A DNA stretch of 64,000 bases from Tamlana sp038148895 (GTDB lineage: Bacteria > Bacteroidota > Bacteroidia > Flavobacteriales > Flavobacteriaceae), in the NCBI GenBank assembly GCA_038148895.1, contig JBBVGQ010000001.1. The stretch is one strand, 5' to 3'. Positions 1-7,438 of this stretch are shown here, piece after piece (position 1 is the stretch's first letter; every line of letters starts with the position of its first letter). The notes under the pieces are model-generated. The model had not been told where the DNA came from and searched no databases. It saw only the letters and a program-made list of their open reading frames with translations. The position numbers were made by a program, and so were the translations under genes.

Positions 1-1002
1 AATCACTTTTAAAACATCTGCAAAAACAACTACCGTAAGCAATATTACAGAGCCGAAAACAACAAAATACTCCAATACCCTTGCATAATTTTTTTGTGGA
101 TTGGCAGTCTTAGCATGGCTGAAAAAGAAAGGTTCAATACCCAAACGATATGCCGTAGCAAAAAGTGTCATGAACAAAGCTAACTTATAGCAGGCCGAAT
201 ACATGCCTATATCTGTTTTTGCAATGCTTTTAGGCAATAATTTGTCTAATAGAATTCTATCGAATGTTTCGTTAATGGAAAAAGCTACCCCTGCAATTAA
301 GACTGGAAATGCATAGCGCATCATGCTTTTCCACAGTGAGGTGTTAAAAGTATATTTTACCTTTAAATAAAAAGGCAGCATCAATAACAATGTAACGGCA
401 CTCGCCACCAAGTTAGCAATAAAGATGTAGTTGATTTCGAAATTTGGTTTATAAATAACACTGAAAACCGTTCCGTCTTGAGCTAAATCCTTTAGCCATA
501 AAAGCAAAAACAAGTTTAAGCCTAAGTTGATGACAACATTTAAAATTTTAATTACCGCATATTTTATTGGTTTTGCCCTCGCCCTTAACCAAGCAAACGG
601 AATGATTACCAAGGCATCCAAAAGTAAAATCCAGATAACTAAATTGATATATTCTGGTTTTATATCGGTAACTTTTGCAATACTATCCTGAAAAAATAAG
701 GCTAATGCAAAAAAGCCTAGCGAAGAAACAATAAGTGAAATAGATGAGGTTCCAACAACTTTGGCCTTATCCTCTTCCTTGCTAAAAAACCTGAAAAAAG
801 CCGTTTCCATACCATAAGCCAAAATAACATTGAACAAAACGAAGTATGAAAATATTAGGGAAACATCGCCATAATCAGCTACCGATTTTAAAACGCTTTC
901 ATCGGTATGCAGTCGTACTAGCAAAAAACTCAACATTCTTGGTAGCACAGTGGCTAACCCATATATAAATGTTTGTTTGAATAATGATTTGAGTCCGCTC
1001 AA
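1..1002 (-). CDS. Polysaccharide flippase (Wzx/MATE-like), 3' part cut by window edge
   Basis: The minus-strand frame is open for 334 codons and runs off the left edge. It encodes a very hydrophobic protein with repeated membrane segments, and its opening (LSGLKSLFKQTFIYGL, then ATVLPRMLSF) is typical of flavobacterial lipopolysaccharide/oligosaccharide flippases, which move undecaprenyl-linked repeats across the inner membrane. The start is taken as TTG at 1002: the codon just upstream is an in-frame TAA, and the first ATG lies 22 codons further in, within the conserved N-terminal motif. A terminator at 1092-1120 separates it from atpG upstream. A second flippase is present at 33002-34333. 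The family call is firm; its substrate is unknown. Confidence 0.8.
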   Translation of the reverse strand, partial: MSGLKSLFKQTFIYGLATVLPRMLSFLLVRLHTDESVLKSVADYGDVSLIFSYFVLFNVILAYGMETAFFRFFSKEEDKAKVVGTSSISLIVSSLGFFALALFFQDSIAKVTDIKPEYINLVIWILLLDALVIIPFAWLRARAKPIKYAVIKILNVVINLGLNLFLLLWLKDLAQDGTVFSVIYKPNFEINYIFIANLVASAVTLLLMLPFYLKVKYTFNTSLWKSMMRYAFPVLIAGVAFSINETFDRILLDKLLPKSIAKTDIGMYSACYKLALFMTLFATAYRLGIEPFFFSHAKTANPQKNYARVLEYFVVFGSVILLTVVVFADVLKVI

Positions 1003-1091
1003 TTAAAGACTATTTATATGGCTAAAAATACGTTTTTACAAAACGTGAAGCAAAGATATTATAATGCTATTCGATTAATTAAAGACAGAAC

Positions 1092-1120
1092 TAAAAAAGC
1101 CCCACAAAAGTGAGGCTTGA
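1092..1120 (-). terminator. Rho-independent terminator of the atp operon
   Basis: On the minus strand AAGCCTCAC-TTTT-GTGGGGCTT forms a 9-bp stem (one G-T pair) followed by TTTTTT. It lies about 70 bases after the atpG stop and ahead of the flippase gene, so it should end the atp transcript. Confidence 0.75.
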
Positions 1121-1138
1121 TTTATATGTTTTAATGAG

Positions 1139-1183
1139 ATGCTAATACGAGGCTTCGACTGAACTCAACCTGACCGTTAGCAT
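1139..1183. repeat. REP-like palindromic element downstream of atpG
   Basis: Seven-base arms ATGCTAA (1139-1145) and TTAGCAT (1177-1183) enclose the segment GGCTTCGACTGAACTCAACC. From recall, this core (on the other strand, a GTTGAG..CAGTCGAA type sequence) resembles a short palindromic repeat scattered in intergenic regions of many flavobacterial genomes. It lies between the atpG stop and the terminator. Confidence 0.5.
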
Positions 1184-1190
1184 TAAAAAT

Positions 1191-2051
1191 CTAATTATTC
1201 AAAGCTTCAGCACCACCAACAATTTCAAGGATTTCGTTGGTAATCGCGGCCTGACGTGCTTTATTATAAGTTAATTTAAGCTGATCTCTTAACTCCTTAG
1301 CATTATCGGTTGCTTTGTGCATGGCCGTCATACGTGCACCATGTTCTGAAGCAAAAGAATCTCTGACGCTTTTGTACAATTGCGTTTTTAATGACTTTGG
1401 AATTAATTGCTCAACAATCTCTGCTTTTGAAGGTTCAAAAATATAGTCGGCATTAACGTTAACATCACTTTCAATTGGTACAATTGGTAAAAACTGCTCA
1501 GTAATTACAATTTGTGTTGCTGCATTTTTAAAACTGTTATATACAATTTCAATTTTATCAAACTCACCTTCAACAAACTTATCCATTAAAAGTTGTGCTA
1601 TCTCAGCAACATTATCAAAGGTTAAATCGTCAAAAACAGAGCTATTATTGGCAATAACCTTATTGGTTTTTTTGAAAGCATCGTTTCCCTTTTTCCCTAT
1701 TGCCAAATAAGAAACCTCTTGGTTAGCATAAGTTTCAGAAGTTAACCTATTAACTTCCTTGATGATGTTTGAGTTGAATGCACCCGCCAAACCTCTATTT
1801 GAGGTTACAGCAACTATGAGCACCTTTTTTACTTCACGCTGCGTAGAAAACTTGCTTCCAGAATCTGCATCTAAAGTGGCACTTAAACTTTGTAAGAGTT
1901 CAGTTAACTTATCTGCATATGGTCGCATTGCAGTAATAGCATCTTGGGCTTTCTTTAACTTTGCAGCCGATACCATTTTCATGGCACTGGTTATCTGCAT
2001 TGTTGAAGATACCGATGATATTCTGTTACGTATTTCTTTTAAGTTTGCCAT
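1191..2051 (-). CDS. atpG: F1Fo ATP synthase subunit gamma
   Basis: The 286-residue gamma subunit is the rotating central stalk of F1. Both diagnostic coiled-coil ends are visible: the N-terminal MANLKEIRNRISSV..TSAMKMVSAAKL and the C-terminal NKARQAAITNEILEIVGGAEAL. The start is set at the ATG at 2051. A longer frame to 2072 only adds seven residues translated from a repeat element and is not typical of the family. It is the last gene of the atp operon, 91 bases after atpA, and that gap holds a mobile-like repeat. No atpD or atpC follows. Confidence 0.95.
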   Translation of the reverse strand: MANLKEIRNRISSVSSTMQITSAMKMVSAAKLKKAQDAITAMRPYADKLTELLQSLSATLDADSGSKFSTQREVKKVLIVAVTSNRGLAGAFNSNIIKEVNRLTSETYANQEVSYLAIGKKGNDAFKKTNKVIANNSSVFDDLTFDNVAEIAQLLMDKFVEGEFDKIEIVYNSFKNAATQIVITEQFLPIVPIESDVNVNADYIFEPSKAEIVEQLIPKSLKTQLYKSVRDSFASEHGARMTAMHKATDNAKELRDQLKLTYNKARQAAITNEILEIVGGAEALNN

Positions 2052-2059
2052 ATCCTTTT

Positions 2060-2135
2060 TGTCATTCCGCACTTGATACGGAATCTATTTTATTGATATT
2101 CAAATTATGAGATTCCTGCCTTCGCAGGAATGACA
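2060..2135. repeat. Short inverted-repeat element (copy 1) between atpA and atpG
   Basis: A 76-base segment begins TGTCATTCC and ends GGAATGACA, perfect inverted ends. Inside are two hairpins, ATTCCG..CGGAAT on the left and ATTCCTGC-CTTC-GCAGGAAT on the right. The right 25 bases (2111-2135) are identical to 14013-14037 in the copy at 13946-14037. No U-tract follows on the minus strand, so it should form structure in the atp mRNA without strong termination. Confidence 0.75.
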
Positions 2136-2142
2136 ATACCTC

Positions 2143-3717
2143 TTAATATTTTCCTGATAAATCTTTAGCTACAGCAGTTAATGTGTCTGTAACTTCATCA
2201 GTTAATTTTCCAGACTTCAAAGTTGCTAAAACGTCACTATGCTTTGCTTTTAGGAACTCAATAAAATCTCTTTCAAATTCCTTAACCTTTTCAACAGGAA
2301 CGTTTCTTAACAAGTTTTTAGAACCTGCGTAGATAATTGCAATCTGATCTTCTACTGTATAAGGGTCGTTTTGTGCTTGTTTTAAAATTTCAACGTTACG
2401 TTTACCTTTTTCAATAACGTTCAAAGTAGATGCATCTAAATCAGAACCAAACTTAGCAAACGCCTCAAGTTCACGGAACTGTGCTTGGTCTAACTTTAAT
2501 GTACCAGCAACTTTCTTCATAGATTTAATCTGGGCATTACCCCCAACACGCGATACTGAAATACCAACGTTAATTGCAGGACGTACACCAGAGTTGAATA
2601 AATCACCATCTAAGAAAATCTGTCCGTCAGTAATAGAAATTACGTTTGTTGGGATATATGCAGAAACGTCACCGGCTTGAGTTTCAATAATCGGTAAAGC
2701 TGTTAAAGAACCTCCACCTTTTACCATTGGCTTTAATGAATCCGGTAAATCGTTCATGTTTTTAGCAATGGCATCATCATTAATCACTTTTGCAGAACGC
2801 TCCAATAAACGAGAGTGTAAGTAGAAAACGTCACCTGGATACGCTTCACGTCCTGGTGGACGACGTAATAATAAGGATACCTCACGGTAAGCTACTGCCT
2901 GTTTTGATAAATCATCATAAATGATTAAAGCTGGACGACCAGTATCTCTAAAATATTCACCAATTGCAGCACCTGCCATTGGGGCATAAACTTGCATTGG
3001 TGCAGGATCTGATGCGTTAGCTGCAACAATTGTGGTATATGCTAAAGCCCCTCTATCTTCTAAAGTTTTAGCAATGTTTGCTACTGTTGAAGCTTTTTGT
3101 CCAACGGCAACATATATACAGTATACAGGGTTACCTGCATCATAAAATTCTTTTTGATTCAAGATGGTATCGATACAAACTGTTGTTTTACCAGTTTGAC
3201 GGTCACCAATAACCAACTCACGTTGCCCTCGGCCAACAGGAATCATGGCATCGATAGATTTAATACCTGTTTGTAATGGCTCAGTTACCGGTTCACGGAA
3301 AATAACCCCAGGAGCTTTACGCTCTAAAGGCATTTCGTAAGTTTTTCCAGCAATAGCTCCTTTTCCATCAATCGGGTTACCTAAAGTATCTACAACACGA
3401 CCAACAATACCGTCTCCTACGTTAATAGAAGCTATACGCCCAGTACGTTTTACTGTAGAACCCTCTTTAATTGCTGATGAACCACCCAATAATACAATAC
3501 CAACGTTATCCTCTTCAAGGTTAAGTACGATACCTTCCAATCCGCCATCGAATTCAACTAACTCACCATATTGTGCGTTAGACAATCCGTAAGCACGAAC
3601 AATACCATCACCTACTGTTAATACGGTTCCTACTTCATCCAATGAAGCACTAGCTTCAAAACCTGAAAGTTGTTTTTTTAAGATTGCTGATATTTCAGCT
3701 GGTTTTACTTCTGCCAT
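2143..3717 (-). CDS. atpA: F1Fo ATP synthase subunit alpha
   Basis: The 524-residue alpha subunit is the non-catalytic nucleotide-binding subunit of the F1 hexamer. Visible features are the P-loop GDRQTGKT near residue 170, the segment ALIIYDDLSKQAVAYREVSL, PPGREAYPGDVFYLHSRLLE, and the SVSRVGG arginine-finger region. The length is normal for the family. It is preceded by atpH (27 bases) and followed by a 76-base repeat element and atpG. Three copies per complex are needed against one gamma, so the hairpins after this gene may matter for dosage. Confidence 0.97.
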   Translation of the reverse strand: MAEVKPAEISAILKKQLSGFEASASLDEVGTVLTVGDGIVRAYGLSNAQYGELVEFDGGLEGIVLNLEEDNVGIVLLGGSSAIKEGSTVKRTGRIASINVGDGIVGRVVDTLGNPIDGKGAIAGKTYEMPLERKAPGVIFREPVTEPLQTGIKSIDAMIPVGRGQRELVIGDRQTGKTTVCIDTILNQKEFYDAGNPVYCIYVAVGQKASTVANIAKTLEDRGALAYTTIVAANASDPAPMQVYAPMAGAAIGEYFRDTGRPALIIYDDLSKQAVAYREVSLLLRRPPGREAYPGDVFYLHSRLLERSAKVINDDAIAKNMNDLPDSLKPMVKGGGSLTALPIIETQAGDVSAYIPTNVISITDGQIFLDGDLFNSGVRPAINVGISVSRVGGNAQIKSMKKVAGTLKLDQAQFRELEAFAKFGSDLDASTLNVIEKGKRNVEILKQAQNDPYTVEDQIAIIYAGSKNLLRNVPVEKVKEFERDFIEFLKAKHSDVLATLKSGKLTDEVTDTLTAVAKDLSGKY

Positions 3718-3744
3718 CTTATTATTTATTTAGATATAAATATC

Positions 3745-4281
3745 TTAGTTTAATGAAAATTCTCTTTTTAATTTATTGAGCTGATTGGTAACACTTGCAT
3801 TGTACTGCACGTCGCCAATTCTTAAAATGAAACCACCTAAAATGCTTTCATCTATAATGTTTTTTACTTCAACGTTTTTCCCTGTAAGTTCTTTCGCTTT
3901 AGCCAAAACTTTCTTCTTAAGGTCTCCTGTCAATTCTACCGCCGTTGTAACTGTCGCTACTTCAATACCTTTTGATTCGTCAAATAATTGATTGAATTTT
4001 AAAGCAACATCACCTAAAATATCAATTCGGTTATTACTAATTAAAGTATCTATTAAGCTTAAGGTGTTTTTATTTGATTTTTTAAAAACTTCCAACAACA
4101 CCGCTTTTTTTGCTGAAGAAGGCACAACAGGGCTTTGCAACATTTCACTTAAGTCTTTGCTGCCCGCAATAGCATCGGCAATTAACTTCATATCAGCATT
4201 TACAACATCGGCTGCTTTCTGATCTGATGCCAAACTTAATAATGCTTTTGCGTAACGTATCGCTGCTCTTGCTCCTGCCAT
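3745..4281 (-). CDS. atpH: F1Fo ATP synthase subunit delta
   Basis: The 178-residue delta (OSCP) subunit links F1 to the peripheral stalk. The N-terminus (GARAAIRYAKALLSLA) and the C-terminal segment around ESILGGFILRIGDVQYNASV are characteristic of the family. The start overlaps the atpF stop by one base (TAATG), indicating translational coupling. No unusual residues were seen. Confidence 0.95.
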   Translation of the reverse strand: MAGARAAIRYAKALLSLASDQKAADVVNADMKLIADAIAGSKDLSEMLQSPVVPSSAKKAVLLEVFKKSNKNTLSLIDTLISNNRIDILGDVALKFNQLFDESKGIEVATVTTAVELTGDLKKKVLAKAKELTGKNVEVKNIIDESILGGFILRIGDVQYNASVTNQLNKLKREFSLN

Positions 4282-4787
4282 TATGCTTTACTTAATGATG
4301 TTTCGCCCAACATAGTTTCAACCAACTTTAATTGCTTGTCTTTGTTAGCTAATTCAGTACGAACAACTTTCTCTGCAATATCCAATGATAAACCTGCTAC
4401 ATGACTTTTAAGTTCTGCCATGGCTGCTTTCTTTTCGCTTTCAATAGCTTCTTGCGCTTGGGCAATCATTTTATTTGCTTGCGCTTGGGCTTCTCCTTTT
4501 GCGTCTTCAATCATTTTATTTTTGATGTCGCGCGCTTCCTTCAACATAGCTTCACGCTCTGCTCTTGCCTCTTGTAATAATCTCTGGTTATCGGCCTGAA
4601 GGTTTTCCATTTCCAATCTTGCTTTTTCAGCAGAATCTAATGCGTTTTTAATACCTTCTTCTCTATCGTTAACCGAATCCAATATCGGTTTCCAAGCAAA
4701 CTTTTTCAACAAAAGCACTAACGCTATGAAAAGCACTGCTTGCCAAAAAAACAACCCTAATGAAAAGTCTTCAAATAATTTTCCCAT
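4281..4787 (-). CDS. atpF: F1Fo ATP synthase subunit b
   Basis: The 168-residue protein has one N-terminal membrane helix (about residues 8-28, within LFFWQAVLFIALVLLLKKFAW) and then a long charged, alanine-rich coiled coil rich in E, K and Q. This is the peripheral stalk that holds F1 static against the rotor. It follows atpE after an 83-base gap containing a strong hairpin, and overlaps atpH by one base. Confidence 0.95.
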   Translation of the reverse strand: MGKLFEDFSLGLFFWQAVLFIALVLLLKKFAWKPILDSVNDREEGIKNALDSAEKARLEMENLQADNQRLLQEARAEREAMLKEARDIKNKMIEDAKGEAQAQANKMIAQAQEAIESEKKAAMAELKSHVAGLSLDIAEKVVRTELANKDKQLKLVETMLGETSLSKA

Positions 4788-4823
4788 GATAATCTATAAT
4801 TTCTAAAAACTTATGTTTAATTT

Positions 4824-4858
4824 AAAAAGAACAGCTATAACCAACCGTTATAGCTGTT
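4824..4858 (-). terminator. Attenuator/processing hairpin between atpE and atpF
   Basis: A perfect 12-bp stem, AACAGCTATAAC (4830-4841) against GTTATAGCTGTT (4847-4858), has a 5-base loop. On the minus strand it is followed by C and TTTTT (4829-4824), the form of an intrinsic terminator. Because it lies inside the operon, partial termination or a barrier to 3' decay is more likely than complete termination. Confidence 0.7.
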
Positions 4859-4870
4859 TCTTTGTTTGTT

Positions 4871-5062
4871 TTATACTGCAAATAATGCAGCAAATCCAAT
4901 ACCTTCAATAAGGGCAGCTGCAATAAGCATTGCCGTTTGAATTTTTCCTGTAGCTTCAGGTTGACGAGCGATAGCCTCCATAGCAGAACCACCGATTCTA
5001 CCAATACCGATACCTGCTCCGATTACTACTAAACCTGCACCTACGATAGCTGGAATTTCCAT
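4871..5062 (-). CDS. atpE: F1Fo ATP synthase subunit c (rotor ring proteolipid)
   Basis: The 63-residue hairpin protein has two membrane helices joined by the polar loop ARQPEATGKIQ. The ion-carrying glutamate is in AALIEGIGFAAL in helix 2. It is followed by glycine, not the serine/threonine seen in Na+-coordinating rings, so proton coupling is the better guess. Its mRNA segment is bracketed by two strong hairpins (5101-5118 upstream, 4830-4858 downstream). Many copies of c are needed per complex. Confidence 0.96.
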   Translation of the reverse strand: MEIPAIVGAGLVVIGAGIGIGRIGGSAMEAIARQPEATGKIQTAMLIAAALIEGIGFAALFAV

Positions 5063-5100
5063 AAAAATATATAATTAAAAATTAAACATTCAATCTTATA

Positions 5101-5118
5101 ATCCTGTTAAAACAGGAT
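5101..5118. other. Hairpin upstream of atpE
   Basis: The perfect palindrome ATCCTGTTAAAACAGGAT lies in the 70-base atpB-atpE gap, 39 bases before the atpE start. No U-tract follows on the minus strand, so it is more likely a processing or stability structure than a terminator. Confidence 0.55.
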
Positions 5119-5132
5119 GGAACAAACACCTA

Positions 5133-6215
5133 TTAATGATGTTCGTCATGATGCTCTTCAACCGCCATACCAAAGTATAGGGCCGAAAGAACTGTAAAAA
5201 TATATGCTTGTAAAGCTGCAACCAGCAACTCTAGAATACCTAAAACAAATGCCAGTAAAAAGGACAATGAGCTGCCCAACCAGTTTTCCAATACAAACAC
5301 CATTCCTATGATGCTCATAATAACGATATGACCTGCTGTAATGTTTGCGTACAAACGAATCATTAACGCAAATGGCTTAATAAAAGTTCCCAACAATTCT
5401 ATTGGTGCCAAAATTATTTTCATTGGCACTGGTACTCCTGGCATCCAAAAAATGTGCTTCCAGTAGTTTTTGTTTCCAGAAAAAGTTGTGATGATATAAG
5501 TAATAAGCGCCAAGCAAAGGGTTACAGCGATATTGTTGGTTAAATTCATCCCTATTGGTGTTAGACCAAAAAGGTTGACAATCCAAACAAAGAAAAATAC
5601 GGTAAGCAAATAACTCATGTATCGCTTATAATGTTTTTCGCCAATATTAGGAATAGCTATTTCATCGCGCACGTACAAAACAATTGGCTCTAAGAAACGA
5701 CCCAAACCTTTTGGCATACCCTTGTTGCTTTTATGTTTTCTGGCCATTCGGTAAAACATGGTGAACATGATGGCAAACATCATAAAAATCATTACCACAT
5801 TTTTAGTGATTGAAAAATCAAAAGGCTTTTCGTTAATCGCATGATGGTGCTCATCCTCAATAATTTCACCTTCAGGACCATCAACTTTATAGATTTTAGA
5901 GTGGTGTACTTTATAGTAGTTTCCATCAACCTCAGCAACTTCTTCACCATGATGGAATTGTGCAGATGAAAATACTTTTAATCCGTTATCCCAAAGCAAT
6001 ATAGGTAATGGAAAACCAATGTGCTTTTCTTCACCTGAATCTGTAGTGTATGAAAACAGGTGGAAGTCATAAGAATCCTTAACGTGGTGCTGGGTAAATT
6101 CTTTAACTTCTTCTTTTCTTTCTTCCTTTTCTGCCTCAGATCTTTCTTTACAGGAAAAAAGACTAAATAATATAAGAACTAGAGCTATTGGTTTTAAAGA
6201 TATTTTTCTTCGCAT
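5133..6215 (-). CDS. atpB: F1Fo ATP synthase subunit a, with N-terminal extension
   Basis: The 360-residue subunit a forms the stator half-channels for protons. The essential arginine is in ALMIRLYANITAGH, and the multi-helix membrane domain begins near residue 138. Ahead of it is an unusual front: a signal-like hydrophobic stretch ending FSC (Cys22), a charged lysine/glutamate segment, and about 110 residues predicted to be outside the membrane. The C-terminus is histidine rich (EEHHDEHH). Long N-termini occur in Bacteroidetes AtpB. The lipobox is imperfect (Phe at -2), so lipidation is only a possibility. Its own promoter lies at 6250-6280. Confidence 0.93.
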   Translation of the reverse strand: MRRKISLKPIALVLILFSLFSCKERSEAEKEERKEEVKEFTQHHVKDSYDFHLFSYTTDSGEEKHIGFPLPILLWDNGLKVFSSAQFHHGEEVAEVDGNYYKVHHSKIYKVDGPEGEIIEDEHHHAINEKPFDFSITKNVVMIFMMFAIMFTMFYRMARKHKSNKGMPKGLGRFLEPIVLYVRDEIAIPNIGEKHYKRYMSYLLTVFFFVWIVNLFGLTPIGMNLTNNIAVTLCLALITYIITTFSGNKNYWKHIFWMPGVPVPMKIILAPIELLGTFIKPFALMIRLYANITAGHIVIMSIIGMVFVLENWLGSSLSFLLAFVLGILELLVAALQAYIFTVLSALYFGMAVEEHHDEHH

Positions 6216-6249
6216 ATCACTTTAAATAATAGTGGCTTAAAAATCGCTG

Positions 6250-6280
6250 CAAAGGTATGTTTTTCTCTGAAAAACAAAAA
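6250..6280 (-). promoter_or_regulatory. Promoter ahead of atpB
   Basis: On the minus strand a TTTTTG (-33 region, 6280-6275) is followed after 17 bases by TACCTTTG (6257-6250), an exact match to the Bacteroidetes -7 box TAnnTTTG. Transcription would start about 30 bases before the atpB ATG, giving the core atp genes a promoter separate from sprE/bactofilin. Confidence 0.6.
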
Positions 6281-6421
6281 CAATTTTCTTTTTTATTTCA
6301 ACTGGGTTAAATATTTGTATTTCAAAGGTTACATGCAATGCCTACAATACACCACATCTCTTGGTTTAGAGATTGTTAATTGGCATTTTACAGCACTATT
6401 TAAACCAATAGCCCTAAAACT

Positions 6422-6811
6422 TTAATCGAGTTTATTCAACCATTTGCTCAAGCTCACAGATTCGAGCACAAGACCAATGGCGTAAGGGATGAAGAAGGCG
6501 GCAAATTCAAGCTTGGTAATTACACCATCAAGCTTGTAGAACGGATAAAACAACACAAAAAAAACGGCAAATTTTAACACACTCCCTGCCAAAAACAAAA
6601 ATCCCAATTGCCCTTTGTACTTGTTTTTAAGCAAATAAAGTACTCCGAAAATAACAACAATCAAGACTAGGTTTACCGCATAGGATAATACTATTCTATT
6701 TTCAAACAAGGGTAGTTTGAAAAAATGTAATGCTGCTAAATGAATCCCGAAAGCAATGGCCAAAGCAAACAAGGCTTTGATGGTAAAACTTAAAAAAGGG
6801 TTGCTCATCAA
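6422..6811 (-). CDS. DUF6168-like small membrane protein in atp operon
   Basis: This 129-residue protein has four predicted membrane helices with few charged residues and no catalytic motif. Its position directly after the AtpZ-like gene (ATGA overlap) and before atpB matches the place where other bacteria carry AtpI, the ATP synthase assembly or ion-handling helper. I recall this as DUF6168 in flavobacteria. A role in c-ring or Fo assembly is inferred from position only. A 206-base gap follows, with the atpB promoter. Confidence 0.7.
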   Translation of the reverse strand: MMSNPFLSFTIKALFALAIAFGIHLAALHFFKLPLFENRIVLSYAVNLVLIVVIFGVLYLLKNKYKGQLGFLFLAGSVLKFAVFFVLFYPFYKLDGVITKLEFAAFFIPYAIGLVLESVSLSKWLNKLD

Positions 6812-7050
6812 TACTTTATTCTATTAACTTGTTTCAGAACAACATACAATGAAATGCCGACACCCAAAAGCGTCATAATAATGATATACAGCTTTTTGCC
6901 ATCGTTATAAGTCGTATCTAGCCATTTACCAAGAATTACAAACAAGTAAATGGTAACACCCATTTGAATTGCTATCCCTGAAAGAGCGGCGACGTTTTTA
7001 AGCTGTTTTTTCGGATTCTGGTTTTCTTTGCTGTGTTGCTTGTCCGCCAT
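6808..7050 (-). CDS. AtpZ/AtpI-family ATP synthase accessory protein
   Basis: The 80-residue protein has a charged N-terminus (about 25 residues) and two membrane helices, around AALSGIAIQMGVTIYLFVIL and KLYIIIMTLLGVGISLYVVL, joined by the GKWLDTTYNDGK turn typical of AtpZ/AtpI. Such proteins sit in Fo and have been linked to Mg2+/Ca2+ uptake or c-ring assembly. The gene starts 53 bases inside the end of the bactofilin gene; a later start would remove the first helix, so the overlap seems real. Confidence 0.85.
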   Translation of the reverse strand: MADKQHSKENQNPKKQLKNVAALSGIAIQMGVTIYLFVILGKWLDTTYNDGKKLYIIIMTLLGVGISLYVVLKQVNRIKY

Positions 7051-7426
7051 TGTTCATTTCTTTTACCGCACCTTTCATTGCACAAGTCACATTAAAAGTA
7101 GCTCCTGGCTCTACAGCCAACTTTCCTGCAACCACTTCGCCTTCAATATGTGCTGAAGACATTAGGGTTAGTGTGCCAGACAACGCCAATTTTCCAGAAA
7201 ATTTACCTTCAAAATGGGCATCGGTTCCGTTTAAAGTGCCTTTTATAAAACCAGCTTTACCTACCGCTACCTTTCCTGAAGTTTTTACATTTCCTTCTAT
7301 AATGCCATCAATTCTTAAATCTCCTTCGCTATTTACGTCGCCAATAATTTTTGTGCCTTGGGCAATTGTGTTTTTGCCAGAGATATTATCTGTCATTTGT
7401 TTGTCTTTTTTGTTTTCAGAGAACAT
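6998..7426 (-). CDS. Bactofilin (polymer-forming cytoskeletal protein)
   Basis: The 142-residue protein has the repetitive glycine/valine pattern of a right-handed beta-helix (GDVNSEGDLRIDGIIEGNV, then GKVAVGKAGFIKG and similar turns) with disordered ends, which is diagnostic for bactofilins. These polymerise without nucleotide into filaments that scaffold envelope processes. The start is either the ATG at 7426 or an ATG ten codons later. It lies 12 bases after sprE and overlaps AtpZ by 53 bases, so all three are probably cotranscribed. Confidence 0.9.
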   Translation of the reverse strand: MFSENKKDKQMTDNISGKNTIAQGTKIIGDVNSEGDLRIDGIIEGNVKTSGKVAVGKAGFIKGTLNGTDAHFEGKFSGKLALSGTLTLMSSAHIEGEVVAGKLAVEPGATFNVTCAMKGAVKEMNNGGQATQQRKPESEKTA

Positions 7427-7438
7427 AATCTGTTAAGT

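Noticed and set aside
2052..2072. Seven-codon N-terminal extension of atpG
   Set aside because: It is translated from the end of the repeat element; the family begins MANLKEIRNRI at 2051.
4822..5004. 60-codon frame over atpE
   Set aside because: It lies in another frame of the strongly conserved c-subunit gene and runs into the terminator hairpin; a shadow.
6356..6373. Hairpin ATCTCT..AGAGAT in the atpB upstream gap
   Set aside because: Only a 6-bp A+T-rich stem with no U-tract; too weak to call a terminator.
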